Source: Leptospira dzoumogneensis
Lineage (GTDB): Bacteria > Spirochaetota > Leptospiria > Leptospirales > Leptospiraceae
Direction: 5' to 3'
Length of the DNA: 64,000 nt
Assembly (NCBI RefSeq): GCF_004770895.1
Contig: NZ_RQHS01000022.1
Span: 1-64,000 of the forward strand
In this document: positions 8,382 through 17,057 of the stretch, piece after piece
How the letters are laid out: every line of letters starts with the position of its first letter
Position numbering within the stretch: the first letter of the stretch is position 1
Notes under the pieces: model-generated
What the model saw: the letters and a program-made list of their open reading frames with translations, nothing else
The model's database searches: none
Told to the model about the DNA's origin: nothing
Made by a program: the position numbers and the translations under genes

Positions 8382-10914
8382 GTTTTATAAGGATTGGATG
8401 GTTCGGATCTATCACTTGCGCTTTTTCTGCGAATTTTTTGGCTTCTTCCGATTGGTTTAAGTTTTTATAAATATCCGCCATATTGATCAGGTTATTTAGA
8501 TAATTCTTATCCAAAGAGTAAGCGATCTTTCCGAAGTATTCCGCCTTTTGAAAATCCTTATTCAGCTTACTGGAATAAGACGCGTAATACTGAGACTCCA
8601 ATCTTTTTGGATTCAAATTTGCGGCTCTTTCAAACGATCTAGCCGCGGAAGAAAAATCTTTCAGTTTCAAATATGATTTTCCAAGAAGGATAAAGAATTC
8701 TTCTCTATCTGAAAAAATCGTTTTGTATTCATTCAAATAATCGATAAGAGAAGAATAGGATTTTTTCTTATAGAGTGATTTTGCCTGTTCCAGCACTTCA
8801 TTCAGAGGAATTTCATTTTTTGATTGAGGGTCTGCCAGATATTCTAATCTTAATAAAGTGAAGTCGTCGGTCAATTCTCCGAATTGAAGAGTCTTTTCAT
8901 ATATCTGTTTTAGATCTCCGTTCGATTCCTCTACAGTTCTCAAAAATTTCGTTTCGTCCTCGTTTACGATCCTGCCCCTTTCGTCAGTTCCGATCATAAC
9001 ATCGTCTTTACCGTCCGAACCCAAGATCAGAACATCATACTTTTGTAATTGAAAAAATTTTACGAAGAAGTTCTCTTCGTTCCCTGGAATACCTATCTTA
9101 CGGAGAGTGAGTTCATTCTCCAAAAATCCCGCCGCACCGTCCCTGTACAATACGGGCCAAGGATGTTCCGCATTGATATAATAAAGCGCTCCGGTCTTTT
9201 CATTCAATAAACCGATCACTACTGAAATATACATAGATCCGTCGAAAGATTCAAAAATGCCTTGGAGTTCTAAAAAGGATTCTTTTAACCAGGATTCGGG
9301 AGCTTTGGAATATCCACCGTTACGATTGGTCCTGGTTAATAAGGATTGAAAAACCGTCCCCATCACAAGTGCCCCGCCAGCGCCCTGGATAGATTTTCCC
9401 ATCGCATCTCCGTTGACGAATACCGTGTATTTCTCTCCTTGGATGGAAATGTTTCCGGAGATACTGATATCCCCGCCTATCTCATAATGTTTCTCTTTGA
9501 ACAAAATCGCCTTTTTCTGTTTAGAAAAAAAATCTATCTTCAAAGAGGGACTGGCAGTATTATTAGTGAACAAAGGGCGAATCAGTAAAGAAGTTAGAAA
9601 ATAATCCCCGTCTTGCTGGGTCTTCAGTTTATTAACATTGGCAAGGGACTCGTTTAATTCTTGGGTCCGCTCTTCCACCTTATTCTCCAAATGTTCATTC
9701 AGTTCTTCAACTTGTTCATTTAGACGTACGAATTTATTCGCGAGAATAGTAGCGATACTGATAACAAAGAAGAAGAATGCGTAACCCACAGTTCTAGGAA
9801 AAACAAATAGGTTCCGATTGGACATCGTATCCAAAATTGTGGACAAGGCTACGATAGAAACTCCGATCAAGATGAGAAGTGCATCCCTGTCTTTTGTTCT
9901 GATCTTATGGATCAAATAATAAAAGATCAGAACCATATAAGCTCCCCAGCCTAGCTGCACCGCGGAACTATTCAGCTTATTATATAAAATAACATCGTTC
10001 GAAACCAGATAGAAGAGTATAAAAATCCCATAAATCCCATCCAATACGTTGATAAACTTCCCTCTTGGGAATTTAAAATAAGATCGGATAAAATTCGCGA
10101 ATATAGGAATAAGAGCAGTCAGAATAATATATTCCGTTTTTTTCATATATAAGAACGGAATTCCCAGCTCGTATTTGATCTGGTTTCTGAGGAATTGATA
10201 AACCACAAGAAAGATAGTAAACAGTCCGAAATACAGATTTTCGGTATCTGTCCTTCTTCTTATAAATAAAAAAAGAAAATAACCCCCTACGGTGAGATAG
10301 ATCATTAGCAGTGCAATTTTGGTATATTCTGTCCTATAATAATCCCCCTGAATGAGTTGTGTATCTCCGATTTCCGTCCTATCTTGTTCTATCCCCGCTT
10401 CCGGATGAAAATATTTTTGCACTTCCAGAACGAGTATGTTCTCCTTCCCTCTTCGTATTAACCCCGGAGGAATAGAGTATATTCTGATCTTATCATAAGC
10501 CTGGGGTTGCGAAGAATTCATATCCCCTGTCTCTCCGATCAGTTTTCCGTTTAGATAAGTTCTATCCTTATCCGTCAAAGTTCCAAGACGAACAGATACT
10601 CCAGCGGCTTTCCAAACTTCAGGAGCAATAAATTTCTTAATTATATAAACCTTACGTATTGATTCTTGGGAAACCCTATACACTCCGGGTGCATTGTACG
10701 GATTTGTTTTAATTCCGGGATCTTCTCCGCTTAAGTAAGAAAGAGAGAATTGTTTCGGATCTAAAGCCTCTTCCGTGATTTCCCAGGTATGATTATCCGT
10801 TGAATTTAAGCTGGTAATCGAATCAAAGGATCCGATCTCTTGGATCTCTTCTGAGAAAAGTAAATATGGAAAAAATAATATAGATATTAGGACGATTGCG
10901 GAACGGATCTGCAT
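8365..10914 (-). CDS. 7TMR-DISM / SpoIIE phosphatase with C-terminal TPRs
   Basis: An 849-residue membrane signalling protein. In order: signal peptide 1-21; an extracytoplasmic beta-rich sensor domain (about 25-190) of 7TMR-DISM type; a seven-helix membrane block (about 196-393); a short coiled coil (395-432); a PP2C-type SpoIIE phosphatase domain (about 440-690); and TPR-like repeats to the end. Phosphatase metal-ligand motifs are intact: GGD 480-482, NGD 501-503, SDG 633-635 and DD 683-684. The family usually dephosphorylates anti-sigma-factor antagonists, so this is probably a receptor controlling a partner-switching pathway, but no anti-sigma partner lies in the window. AAGGA sits 8 bases before the ATG. 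It is monocistronic and convergent with the HEAT gene. Confidence 0.9.
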   Translation of the reverse strand: MQIRSAIVLISILFFPYLLFSEEIQEIGSFDSITSLNSTDNHTWEITEEALDPKQFSLSYLSGEDPGIKTNPYNAPGVYRVSQESIRKVYIIKKFIAPEVWKAAGVSVRLGTLTDKDRTYLNGKLIGETGDMNSSQPQAYDKIRIYSIPPGLIRRGKENILVLEVQKYFHPEAGIEQDRTEIGDTQLIQGDYYRTEYTKIALLMIYLTVGGYFLFLFIRRRTDTENLYFGLFTIFLVVYQFLRNQIKYELGIPFLYMKKTEYIILTALIPIFANFIRSYFKFPRGKFINVLDGIYGIFILFYLVSNDVILYNKLNSSAVQLGWGAYMVLIFYYLIHKIRTKDRDALLILIGVSIVALSTILDTMSNRNLFVFPRTVGYAFFFFVISIATILANKFVRLNEQVEELNEHLENKVEERTQELNESLANVNKLKTQQDGDYFLTSLLIRPLFTNNTASPSLKIDFFSKQKKAILFKEKHYEIGGDISISGNISIQGEKYTVFVNGDAMGKSIQGAGGALVMGTVFQSLLTRTNRNGGYSKAPESWLKESFLELQGIFESFDGSMYISVVIGLLNEKTGALYYINAEHPWPVLYRDGAAGFLENELTLRKIGIPGNEENFFVKFFQLQKYDVLILGSDGKDDVMIGTDERGRIVNEDETKFLRTVEESNGDLKQIYEKTLQFGELTDDFTLLRLEYLADPQSKNEIPLNEVLEQAKSLYKKKSYSSLIDYLNEYKTIFSDREEFFILLGKSYLKLKDFSSAARSFERAANLNPKRLESQYYASYSSKLNKDFQKAEYFGKIAYSLDKNYLNNLINMADIYKNLNQSEEAKKFAEKAQVIDPNHPILIKLTDVF

Positions 10915-11175
10915 CGGGTATTCCTTGGATTGAAAATAGAATTTCGAATCTACAGGATTTGCGCTTTTTATTTTTCGACTTGCGAATGTTAGCTTAAGAA
11001 TCCGATTTCAAACAATTCCCACAAGTACATTTTTGAAAGATAGATTACAACTCCGTGTCTTAGTGCCGTGGCCGGTCCCGAAAATTCTACCTTAAGTAAT
11101 TGATTAAGCTAAAATGGTTTCGCCCGAAAAACACAAGAACCTTGCTTGGATCTTCCGAGCGAAAGGTCATAAATT

Positions 11176-11562
11176 TTACCCGTAGATAGAAATAAAATAT
11201 AATACAACAGCAATCAAAGGAGGAAGTCCTTGTATAATTGCGGCCCTTGCCATCGCAGGTTTAGAAACTAATAATACAAGTCCGGCTCCGAAAACAGAAA
11301 GACAAGAGAATGCTAGGATCGCAGGGGCATGGCATGAATGTATCTCGAAAAAGATCGCACCGTATAATGCACCGATTGCAAGAAATAAGTTATAGAATCC
11401 CTGGTTTAAAAAGACCCCTTTCATCGCTTCCGCTAATTTTGTATCCGTTACTCCGAATCTTCTGTGAATACGAGGACGCATCCATAATACACTTTCCATG
11501 ATGAAGATCCAAACATGCAATAAGCCGACGATAGCCGCTAAAATTCTTGCTGCTAATATCAT
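11176..11562 (-). CDS. DUF1304-family integral membrane protein
   Basis: 128 residues with four hydrophobic segments and almost no soluble part. The conserved family features are visible: an N-terminal helix with LHVWIFIMES, a short loop with W and R (SVLWMRPRIHRRFG), and NQGFYNLFLAIGAL in the second helix. DUF1304 proteins have no established function. AGGAG precedes the ATG. The gene lies 80 bp downstream of the SbtA-like permease on the same strand and could be co-transcribed. In the downstream gap (10915-11175) TTTCGCCCG (11118-11126) and CGAGCGAAA (11156-11164) can pair, but no T-run follows, so I do not call a terminator. Confidence 0.85.
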   Translation of the reverse strand: MILAARILAAIVGLLHVWIFIMESVLWMRPRIHRRFGVTDTKLAEAMKGVFLNQGFYNLFLAIGALYGAIFFEIHSCHAPAILAFSCLSVFGAGLVLLVSKPAMARAAIIQGLPPLIAVVLYFISIYG

Positions 11563-11643
11563 TCCATTCTCTCCTAGGATATAAATCCCATGGAGTTTTA
11601 ATTCGGTATTCTTTTTTGTAAAGAGTAATCTTCTCTAAATTAT

Positions 11644-12609
11644 TCACAAGTAGTGTTGGACTACAAACCAGTACAATGGGATCCCGATGATCACATTAAA
11701 AGGGAAAGTAACCGCTAGAGACATCGGAAGATACAAACTCGGGTTCGCTTCCGGGACGGAAGTTCTCATCGCTGCACCTACTGCAATATAAGAAGCGGAA
11801 GCGCAGAGTATCATGAACATGAACGCATCCGGAGCAGTCATACCGATCAGTTTAGCAAGTCCTAATCCGATTGAGGCATTCATCAAAGGAACCAAGATCG
11901 CAAAGATCACTAAAAAGGGACCTGCAGTTCTCAAATCCTTCAATTTTTTTGCGGCAACTAAGCCCATGTCCAAAAGAAAGAAGGAAAGCATTCCCTTAAA
12001 AAGAGCATCCGCAAAAGGTTTCTCCGCATCCCAGCCGCTTTTTCCAGTCAACATCCCTATGACCAAAGAACCTACTAAAAGAAAAATAGATCCTCCTAAG
12101 AAAGCTTCTCTCAAAAGTTCTTTCCAAGAGAACTCGCCGCTTATATTCTTCTTTGCAATACGATCGATCGCCACTCCGATAATGATCGCAGGAGATTCCA
12201 TTAAAGCGAGACCTGCTACTAAGAATCCATCGAATTCCAAATGCAAATTATTCAAGAAAGCGTGAGCAGTCACGAATGTACCTGCACTTACGGAACCGTA
12301 AGTCGCCGCGATCGCCGCCGCATTATGTACGTCTAATTTTAATCTAAGAATGAAAAATGTGTAAAGGGGGACTAATAATGCCATCCCACTGCATGCAATC
12401 AAAGTAAATAAATTTGCAGAGGTAAACTTGGCTTCTGCTAATTCGAATCCCCCCTTAAAGCCTATAGCAAACATCAAATACATACCAAAAAATTTGGATA
12501 ATGTATCAGGTATTTCCAGGCCAGACTTAAGCAATACCGCAAGAATTCCTAAGAAGAAAAATAAAACAGGCGGATTGAGCAAGTTTTCTAAAATGAGTTT
12601 TGGCTCCAT
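11644..12609 (-). CDS. SbtA-like sodium-dependent bicarbonate permease
   Basis: 321 residues with about ten hydrophobic segments in two inverted halves, matching the SbtA family (sodium/bicarbonate symport in cyanobacteria; homologues occur in many heterotrophs). Recognisable stretches are LNPPVLFFFLG at the N-terminus, FAIGFKGG in helix 3, and SVSAGTFVTA with ALMESPAIIIG in the middle. I chose ATG 12609 over an in-frame start 114 bp upstream because GGAGG lies 7 bases before it and the extra residues are not membrane-like. Bicarbonate is the family substrate. Feeding carboxylases is a plausible role in a heterotroph, but that is inference. Confidence 0.85.
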   Translation of the reverse strand: MEPKLILENLLNPPVLFFFLGILAVLLKSGLEIPDTLSKFFGMYLMFAIGFKGGFELAEAKFTSANLFTLIACSGMALLVPLYTFFILRLKLDVHNAAAIAATYGSVSAGTFVTAHAFLNNLHLEFDGFLVAGLALMESPAIIIGVAIDRIAKKNISGEFSWKELLREAFLGGSIFLLVGSLVIGMLTGKSGWDAEKPFADALFKGMLSFFLLDMGLVAAKKLKDLRTAGPFLVIFAILVPLMNASIGLGLAKLIGMTAPDAFMFMILCASASYIAVGAAMRTSVPEANPSLYLPMSLAVTFPFNVIIGIPLYWFVVQHYL

Positions 12610-13115
12610 GGCGAACCTCCAAGTTCGGAATTGATTTAATCTATAAGTTTCACTCCCATCCAGTTTGCTATCGGCAGCCTCATAAAAAGTTCCTATATAC
12701 ATAGACCCTATATAAGTCAGCATAGATCATAGTATAAAATTTTTATGATAGCTTTTTCTAAATTTATAAGTTTGGACACTTTTTAATATTAAAATTCCCT
12801 GGAACTGAATCTATATACAATGTTAATTTATGCCGTTTTGGCAAATAATAAGGAGAAATGATGCTGATAGGGAAAAGAGTTTTGATCTGTGCTTTATTTT
12901 TCCCGATAGGTTTTTTTTTGCCAAAGAAAAGGCGGATAACGCATAATCCCAAACTTCGTCCATTCATTATTCCTGATTTAAGAAAAATGTTTCACATTTT
13001 CATCTTTACAAAGTTACGTAAATTCACTGCAATTGGTCCGGCATAACGAAAATTTAAAATTCTTATTTAGAATATTTATATATGCAAAATATTTAAAACA
13101 CGCTCTGCTTTAACA
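12610..13115. other. 506-bp AT-rich intergenic region with divergent promoters
   Basis: Separates the SbtA-like gene (minus) from the REC-HATPase gene (plus). It is AT-rich with many TATAAT-like words, so single promoters cannot be fixed. A short stem TGCC/GGCA (12831-12843) sits just before the ribosome site of the small reading frame at 12858. The last 60 bp before 13116 hold no recognisable ribosome site for the downstream gene. Confidence 0.4.
12858..13046 (+). CDS. Possible small ORF with secretion-signal-like start, maybe frameshifted
   Basis: 62 codons from ATG 12858, preceded by AGGAG at 12851-12855 with near-ideal spacing. The first 20 residues (MMLIGKRVLICALFF...) look like a signal peptide, but after a poly-T run at about 12911-12918 the sequence becomes basic and unlike a normal mature protein. 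Inserting one T in the run would give a 29-residue peptide ending in KEKADNA. It may be a real small exported protein, a decayed gene start, or chance. No relative is recognised. Confidence 0.25.
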   Translation: MMLIGKRVLICALFFPIGFFLPKKRRITHNPKLRPFIIPDLRKMFHIFIFTKLRKFTAIGPA

Positions 13116-14384
13116 ATGGCACTTAGATTAAACCTACATAACCCGATTTTGATAGTAGAAGACCAAAAAGAAACTAGAGATCTTATCGCAAGATTAGCAA
13201 AAGGTTTCGGCGTAGATGCAGATACCGCTCCGGACGGAAAAGTCGGCTGCGAAATGGCGGAATCAAAAGAATATTCGCTGTATTTAGTGGATCTGGAAAT
13301 GCCTGTCATGAACGGATTCGAGTTTATCAAAACGATAAAAGAAAAAAAGCCAGAGTCGTTATTCATCGTTATCTCCGGCAATGATGTTCCGGAGATCATC
13401 ATCAAAGTTATGAAATTAGGGATATTCGATTATATTATCAAACCGATCGACAGAGATAGATTTTACCAAATTCTGGAAAGGATCTCGGAATTTATACGCC
13501 TTAAAGAAAGTGAAAGGATCCTGACGCAGGAAAATGAAGAACGTCTTAAGGCTCAGTTAAATTGGATACTCTACAAACAGTCTTGGCTTACCGATCTAGA
13601 TAAAAATATAGATCTTTCCAAAAGTACACTTAATAACCTAAAACAAAGTTTTTTTAGCGGAGGAGGTTTTGGAGCAATCGTAAGCATAGTAGAAATACTC
13701 CAAGCAAGTGCCAAAAAAGAAAATTCATCTTATAATTTTTCTTCAGATGTAGTCGAATTACTTTTCGAAAATATTTATTATACCAAAAAGGGACTTCGTT
13801 CCCTTGAAAAAAGTTTAGAGATACTTAATAAAAACTTTCAAGATTCTTTTCAAAAAACAAACAGCGAACAGATACACGATCTATTGGAAAAGTCCAGATT
13901 AAAACTGGAAAGTTCCAATGAACAATATAGCAAAAAGAAGAATGTACTAATTCCTCAGATTTCACTTCCTGCGAACGGATATGATATAGATGCTGATCCG
14001 GATTCACTCAGCAGAATATTTACGGAACTATTAGTCAATGCTTTGAAATATTCTTCTAATAATTCGGTCATAAACATTTACATCTCCGCTTCAGGGGGAT
14101 ACTTGAATATCAATCTGAAAAACGAATTCGATCCACAATCGATCCCGGGTATTCCTAAAAACAAGGAACTACTGGTCAAACAACCGTTCTATAGACTCGC
14201 CGGATTTGTGGATGAAAATTTGGAAGAAGAGGAATATTTTACCGGTTTAGGATTGACGATTGTGGACTTCGTAATAAAAAAACACGGCGGGATTTTTTCC
14301 ATACATAATGTTATCGATCATTCTCTGGGAGAAAAACCTGTCGAAGTGGTACTCGCCACAGTTTCATTGCCTATCCTAGATTAA
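13116..14384 (+). CDS. Response-regulator receiver fused to HATPase, no classical His box
   Basis: 422 residues. An N-terminal receiver domain (about 8-125) has all key residues: acidic pocket Glu15-Asp16, phospho-acceptor Asp59 (LVDLEMPVMNG), Ser87 and Lys109 (YIIKP). A helical middle (about 130-290) is followed by a GHKL ATPase domain with an N box at 304-313 (ELLVNALKYS) and a G box TGLGLTIV at 376-383. The middle lacks an H-E-L-R-T-P-type phosphorylation box, so it may be an atypical kinase, an ATP-dependent effector, or a kinase with a divergent histidine. Its TAA overlaps the ATG of the AraC-type regulator (TAATG at 14382-14386), which suggests one signalling unit. Confidence 0.82.
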   Translation: MALRLNLHNPILIVEDQKETRDLIARLAKGFGVDADTAPDGKVGCEMAESKEYSLYLVDLEMPVMNGFEFIKTIKEKKPESLFIVISGNDVPEIIIKVMKLGIFDYIIKPIDRDRFYQILERISEFIRLKESERILTQENEERLKAQLNWILYKQSWLTDLDKNIDLSKSTLNNLKQSFFSGGGFGAIVSIVEILQASAKKENSSYNFSSDVVELLFENIYYTKKGLRSLEKSLEILNKNFQDSFQKTNSEQIHDLLEKSRLKLESSNEQYSKKKNVLIPQISLPANGYDIDADPDSLSRIFTELLVNALKYSSNNSVINIYISASGGYLNINLKNEFDPQSIPGIPKNKELLVKQPFYRLAGFVDENLEEEEYFTGLGLTIVDFVIKKHGGIFSIHNVIDHSLGEKPVEVVLATVSLPILD

Positions 14385-15436
14385 TGTTCGAAACTACAAA
14401 TCTGATCCAATACTTAAAAGCGGCCACGATCGCTCAACTGGGCTTTCTGATCTTAAACTTTATAATTAGAGTAAAACTAAGTATTCAAAGTTTACTCGGA
14501 AGTTTATTCACTTCTTCTCTGATAGCTTATTTTATTTGTCCTTGGCTGGACCATTCTACAAATATATTCTTACTGATCCTGGTACATATCGGTTGTTTTT
14601 CGGTTTCTATATTTTTCTATCTATTCGTATCCAGCCTATTCGAAGATGGATTCAAACTTAAAATCCGGCATGCGGTATTATTTCTTTCTCTGAATATATT
14701 CTGTTTTTATATTTTTCTGATCTCAGACATAAGAGGCCAAGATTCCGTCTTTGCAAAAGTATTATTCAGCATGCCTCAAGTATTCTATCTCGGAATTATC
14801 CTAGCCACCTTAGGAAGAGTATTAAAAGATAAGAGTATAGATCTGCTGGAATCCAGAAGAGAGTTCAGGGTCATCTTCTCCTGGGTCACCGGACTTTATA
14901 GCATATCGGTCGTATTAATGGAAGTGATCACCAAGGACGCAGGATATTCCGCACAATTAGATCTGATCAATTCTTCCTTTATATTTGTTTTGGTATTTTT
15001 CATTTCATTTAGGATTTTCCAATTTAGAGAGAATGTATTTCCAGTCGGAGAAATACAAAAGGAAGAAGCAGCCGAAGAGCCCTTAGATGAGGGCCTGCTC
15101 AAAAAACTGGATTCTCTATTAAAAGACCAAAAAGTATTCTTACAAGAAAACCTTACAATCTTATCCTTGGCAAAAAAGTTAAATGTTCCGGAAAAGAAGG
15201 TCCGTAGACTTATCAATAAAGGACTTGGATACAGGAACTTCAACGAATTCCTAAATCATTACAGAATACAAGAAGCAAGGTTTATACTCTCAGATCCCGG
15301 CAAAAACGATTTCCAGGTACTTAGGATCGCAATGGATTTGGGCTATGGTTCCCTGGCACCGTTCAATAGGGCATTTAAAGAAATTGTAGGAATGACCCCA
15401 AGCGATTTCAGAAAACAAAACAATCTCGTAAAATAG
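14384..15436 (+). CDS. Membrane-bound AraC-family transcription regulator
   Basis: 350 residues. The N-terminal 220 are hydrophobic, with about seven membrane helices. A short acidic linker (EEAAEEPLDEG) leads to a C-terminal AraC/XylS DNA-binding domain (about 240-347) with two helix-turn-helix units. The second carries the typical DLGYGSLAPFNRAFKEIVGMTPSDFR ending; only DLGYGS and GMTPSDFR are diagnostic. A membrane sensor fused directly to AraC is common in Leptospira and Bacteroidetes-like lineages. The gene is translationally coupled to the receiver-HATPase gene, which may modulate it. Targets are unknown. Confidence 0.85.
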   Translation: MFETTNLIQYLKAATIAQLGFLILNFIIRVKLSIQSLLGSLFTSSLIAYFICPWLDHSTNIFLLILVHIGCFSVSIFFYLFVSSLFEDGFKLKIRHAVLFLSLNIFCFYIFLISDIRGQDSVFAKVLFSMPQVFYLGIILATLGRVLKDKSIDLLESRREFRVIFSWVTGLYSISVVLMEVITKDAGYSAQLDLINSSFIFVLVFFISFRIFQFRENVFPVGEIQKEEAAEEPLDEGLLKKLDSLLKDQKVFLQENLTILSLAKKLNVPEKKVRRLINKGLGYRNFNEFLNHYRIQEARFILSDPGKNDFQVLRIAMDLGYGSLAPFNRAFKEIVGMTPSDFRKQNNLVK

Positions 15437-15544
15437 CCGATCGAATCCGGAATCGATCAGCGATTGTCCGAAATCCATCGGATGTAAATCTGAAAAAATG
15501 TTTTAATGATCCATCAAATCCTACACAGGAGCAAAGGATCGAAT

Positions 15545-16363
15545 ATGTGCTTTCACAAACAATTATTCCAATACATGATGGATTTGGTTCCCCAAATCCC
15601 AATCATATTCCTAATAGATTTTCTAAGATACTTTCTATTCGCAGGCATTGCGTTTTTGGTATTCTATATTTGGAAACATCCTTTTCAATCTAGAAAGATC
15701 CAAGAGAAGAATGCGAAACCTTCTCAGTTCAGAAAAGAATTTTTATATTCTGTTTCTTCCGTAATCGTATACACTTCGGTGACATTGATCGTATTTCTTT
15801 TCAGAAAATACGGTTACTTTAAGTTTTACGAACGTATAGAAGATTACGGATGGGGATATCTGATCTTAAGTACGATCATGATCTTAGGTATACAGGATTT
15901 TTACTTTTATTGGACACATAGATTAATGCATACCCGTTTGTTCTATAAAACAGTGCATAAAGTCCATCATGATTCGGTTACACCTTCTCCTTGGACCGCT
16001 TATTCTTTCAGTCCTTGGGAGGCGTTGGTCCATTCTCTCATCATGCCGATCGTAGCACTCTTATTTCCCGTTCATCCATTAGCTTTGATGATCTTCATGA
16101 CATTCCAAATTATACGAAATGTATTGGGTCATAGCGGTTATGAAATTTTTCCGAGCTGGATGGGTACGAATAAGATCCTGAAACTGGTGAATTCGAATAC
16201 GAATCATGATATGCACCACCAAAGTTTCCGTTATAATTACGGACTTTATTCCACTGTCTGGGATTATCTATTCGGAACGGTTCATCCGGAGTATGAAAAA
16301 ACTTTTGCAGAATTGACTTCTAAAAAACCGGAACAAACAAATCTACAAGAAAGTATTACCTAG
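15545..16363 (+). CDS. Sterol desaturase / fatty acid hydroxylase superfamily protein
   Basis: 272 residues from ATG 15545, chosen because AAAGGA lies 6 bases before it; a start 39 bp upstream is less supported. An integral membrane di-iron oxidase: four to five helices and the full histidine set, HRLMH (125-129), HKVHH (138-142), His196 in LGHSGYE and HDMHH (221-225). These coordinate the two irons that hydroxylate or desaturate a lipid tail with O2. The substrate (sterol-like, hopanoid, fatty acid or carotenoid) cannot be told from sequence. It stands alone between the AraC gene and a terminator at 16382. Confidence 0.88.
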   Translation: MCFHKQLFQYMMDLVPQIPIIFLIDFLRYFLFAGIAFLVFYIWKHPFQSRKIQEKNAKPSQFRKEFLYSVSSVIVYTSVTLIVFLFRKYGYFKFYERIEDYGWGYLILSTIMILGIQDFYFYWTHRLMHTRLFYKTVHKVHHDSVTPSPWTAYSFSPWEALVHSLIMPIVALLFPVHPLALMIFMTFQIIRNVLGHSGYEIFPSWMGTNKILKLVNSNTNHDMHHQSFRYNYGLYSTVWDYLFGTVHPEYEKTFAELTSKKPEQTNLQESIT

Positions 16364-16381
16364 TAAAGACTCATCTAAACT

Positions 16382-16408
16382 AATTCGCGCCTAAAACAGG
16401 CGTGAATT
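16382..16408. terminator. Bidirectional hairpin terminator
   Basis: AATTCGCGCCT (16382-16392) pairs with AGGCGTGAATT (16398-16408) over 11 bp, including one G-U, around an AAAAC loop, with T bases on the plus-strand exit. It lies between the convergent desaturase and methyltransferase genes. Confidence 0.7.
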
Positions 16409-16984
16409 TTACATAGGCTTAGTCGCAATAAATCCGTAATGATAAGGAGGAAGATCGATAGGCTTTTCAGATCCTAGTTTGAATCCCGCTTGAATGGCCT
16501 GTCTATAGATCCCTTCCGGCTTAGGACGGATCTCCATCTTTGGTCCTCGTGGAGTATTTGGATCGTAGTTCCAATGCACAAGTCCTGCAGTCCCTCTTGG
16601 TCTTAAGATCCGAAACGCTTCTTTTAAAATAGAGACAGGATCTTCATGATGTAATAAGTTAAAGATCATCACATACTCTACAGAGTTATCCTCAAGTCCC
16701 GTTCCTAAAGAAATAATATCTCTTTCGATCGAGAATATATTCTTAATCCCGGACGACTCCGCTCTTTCTTCCAGATCGTTCACTAGGTCAGTCTCTATCT
16801 CGAAAGCATGGATCTTATTCTTATTTTTCTCAGCCAAAGGAAGAGTAAAAGTCCCGTATCCGGACCCGAATTCTACAATTTGCCCGTTAGTTTGAGATAC
16901 ACCCATTCTATCCAAAATCAATGGGACATTAAAAAGTGTGTCCCAATAAGCCGCTTCCGGCATCCCGCTATCTCTTACCTTCAT
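16409..16984 (-). CDS. Class I SAM-dependent methyltransferase
   Basis: 191 residues with a complete seven-strand methyltransferase core. Motif I is EFGSGYGTFT (38-47), the acidic strand-2 end is FEIE (61-64), and the motif IV/V region is EYVMIFNLLHHEDP followed by ILRPRG. It starts 73 bp from the divergent ArsR-rhodanese gene across a strong palindrome, so it is probably controlled by that regulator. The short SAM fold, the absence of an extra substrate domain and the ArsR context suggest a small-molecule or metalloid/sulfur target. That is inference; it lacks the Cys-rich pattern I would expect of an ArsM arsenite methyltransferase. No clear ribosome site precedes the ATG. Confidence 0.82.
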   Translation of the reverse strand: MKVRDSGMPEAAYWDTLFNVPLILDRMGVSQTNGQIVEFGSGYGTFTLPLAEKNKNKIHAFEIETDLVNDLEERAESSGIKNIFSIERDIISLGTGLEDNSVEYVMIFNLLHHEDPVSILKEAFRILRPRGTAGLVHWNYDPNTPRGPKMEIRPKPEGIYRQAIQAGFKLGSEKPIDLPPYHYGFIATKPM

Positions 16985-17021
16985 AGACCATTTGTAAAAA
17001 ACAACTTGACCTCAGTCAATA

Positions 17022-17049
17022 AAATATTCAAATACATATTTGAATATTT
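17022..17049. promoter_or_regulatory. 28-bp palindromic operator between methyltransferase and ArsR genes
   Basis: Two perfect 12-bp arms, AAATATTCAAAT (17022-17033) and its reverse complement (17038-17049), flank a 4-bp spacer ACAT. It ends 8 bp before the ArsR-type start codon and 37 bp from the divergent gene. A TTGACC -35-like word lies at 17006-17011 within a shorter TTGAC/GTCAA pair. AT-rich palindromes with TTCAA/TTGAA arms are typical of ArsR/SmtB-family sites, so this is the likely autoregulatory operator controlling both genes. Confidence 0.75.
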
Positions 17050-17057
17050 GAGGAATT

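Noticed and set aside
12764..12967. Minus-strand frame in the SbtA-REC gap
   Set aside because: No ribosome site and unlike a real protein; low-complexity AT-rich frame.
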